Of a stretch of DNA of 7,573 bases, positions 7,268 through 7,573 are shown in pieces (position 1 is the first letter of the stretch; every line of letters begins with the position of its first letter). The notes beneath the pieces were generated by a model that was given only the letters and a program-made list of their open reading frames with translations, was not told where the DNA came from and ran no database searches. Source of the DNA: Planctomycetia bacterium (GTDB lineage: Bacteria; Planctomycetota; Phycisphaerae; Phycisphaerales; SM1A02); assembly GCA_009936695.1 (NCBI GenBank), contig JAACEA010000182.1, positions 1-7,573 of the forward strand, read 5' to 3'. Both the position numbers and the translations under genes were made by a program.

Positions 7268-7573
7268 ATGTCCCTGATCGAAGTCGGTAGGAAGGCTCCC
7301 GCATTCACCCTCCCCGATCAGGATGGTGAAAAGCACGCGCTCAAGGATCTCGCCGGCTCGCCGGTGATCCTCTTCTTCTATCCGAAGGACGACACGTCCG
7401 GCTGCACCAAGGAAGCGTGCCAGTTCCGGGATCAGCTTCCCGACTTCAAGAAGGTGAAGGCACGGGTGTTCGGGATCAGTCCCGACTCGGTCGAGAGCCA
7501 CCGGAAGTTCGTCGACAAGCACGACCTGAACTTCACGCTGCTCGCGGACGCGGCCCGGGATGCCGACGAGAAC
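7268..7573 (+). CDS. bcp: Bcp/PrxQ-type thioredoxin-dependent peroxiredoxin, N-terminal part
   Basis: A cytoplasmic thiol peroxidase that reduces hydrogen peroxide and organic hydroperoxides, recycled by thioredoxin. The first 102 residues are present (the family has about 150-160) and the gene runs off the window. The start is supported by GGAGG eight bases upstream and by the typical opening VGRKAPAFTLPDQDG. The active-site block FFYPKDDTSGCTKEACQFRD carries the Pro-x3-Thr-x2-Cys motif (P39, T43, C46 peroxidatic). A second cysteine five residues on (C51) marks the Bcp/PrxQ class with an intramolecular disulphide. VFGISPDSVESHRKF and FTLLAD are also family-typical. The usual TPGC is TSGC here, a mild change. 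It has no evident functional link to the importer and is separated by 61 bases. The identification is firm despite the truncation. Confidence 0.95.
   Translation, partial: MSLIEVGRKAPAFTLPDQDGEKHALKDLAGSPVILFFYPKDDTSGCTKEACQFRDQLPDFKKVKARVFGISPDSVESHRKFVDKHDLNFTLLADAARDADEN

Noticed and set aside
1..7573. CRISPR arrays, tRNA or rRNA genes, insertion sequences, long direct repeats
   Set aside because: No repeated spacer structure, RNA-gene signature, transposase or terminal inverted repeats were seen; the window is almost fully occupied by six protein genes.

Overview
The window is a GC-rich stretch from a Gram-negative-type bacterium. Every gene reads rightward and gaps are short. The codon style (G/C-ending codons, almost no TTA/CTA/TCA) and the oversized peptide-transporter permeases recall Planctomycetota, perhaps Phycisphaerae. 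This is an impression; the window holds no rRNA or other phylogenetic marker.

Layout: (1) 1-323, the 3' end of an ordinary OppC-type permease, probably the last gene of an upstream transporter unit; (2) 324-403, a gap with a strong short hairpin; (3) 404-2425, a family 5 (OppA/DppA-type) substrate-binding protein; (4) 2491-4212, an OppB/DppB-type permease; (5) 4232-6118, an OppC/DppC-type permease; (6) 6118-7206, an OppD/DppD-type ATPase, overlapping its upstream neighbour by one base; (7) 7268-7573, the 5' part of a Bcp/PrxQ-type peroxiredoxin. Genes 3-6 look like one operon for an ATP-driven importer of peptides or similar solutes. The ATPase powers the two permeases and the binding protein delivers substrate at the outer face of the inner membrane. 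No OppF-type second ATPase lies in the window.

The parts are not standard. The binding protein has no lipobox and no convincing cleavage site; it starts with a membrane helix, a heptad-patterned coiled coil and an Ala/Pro/Gly linker. The OppB-like permease has about 230 extra, mostly helical residues between its first membrane helix and its transport core. The OppC-like permease has four extra membrane helices and a large extracytoplasmic region before its core. The ATPase tail lacks the usual four-cysteine pattern. All the permease additions fall on, or just before, the outer face, so the best candidate for something undescribed is an importer with an enlarged periplasmic superstructure and a tethered, possibly oligomeric, binding protein. 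That combined model is inference. The individual sequence features are read directly from the translations.
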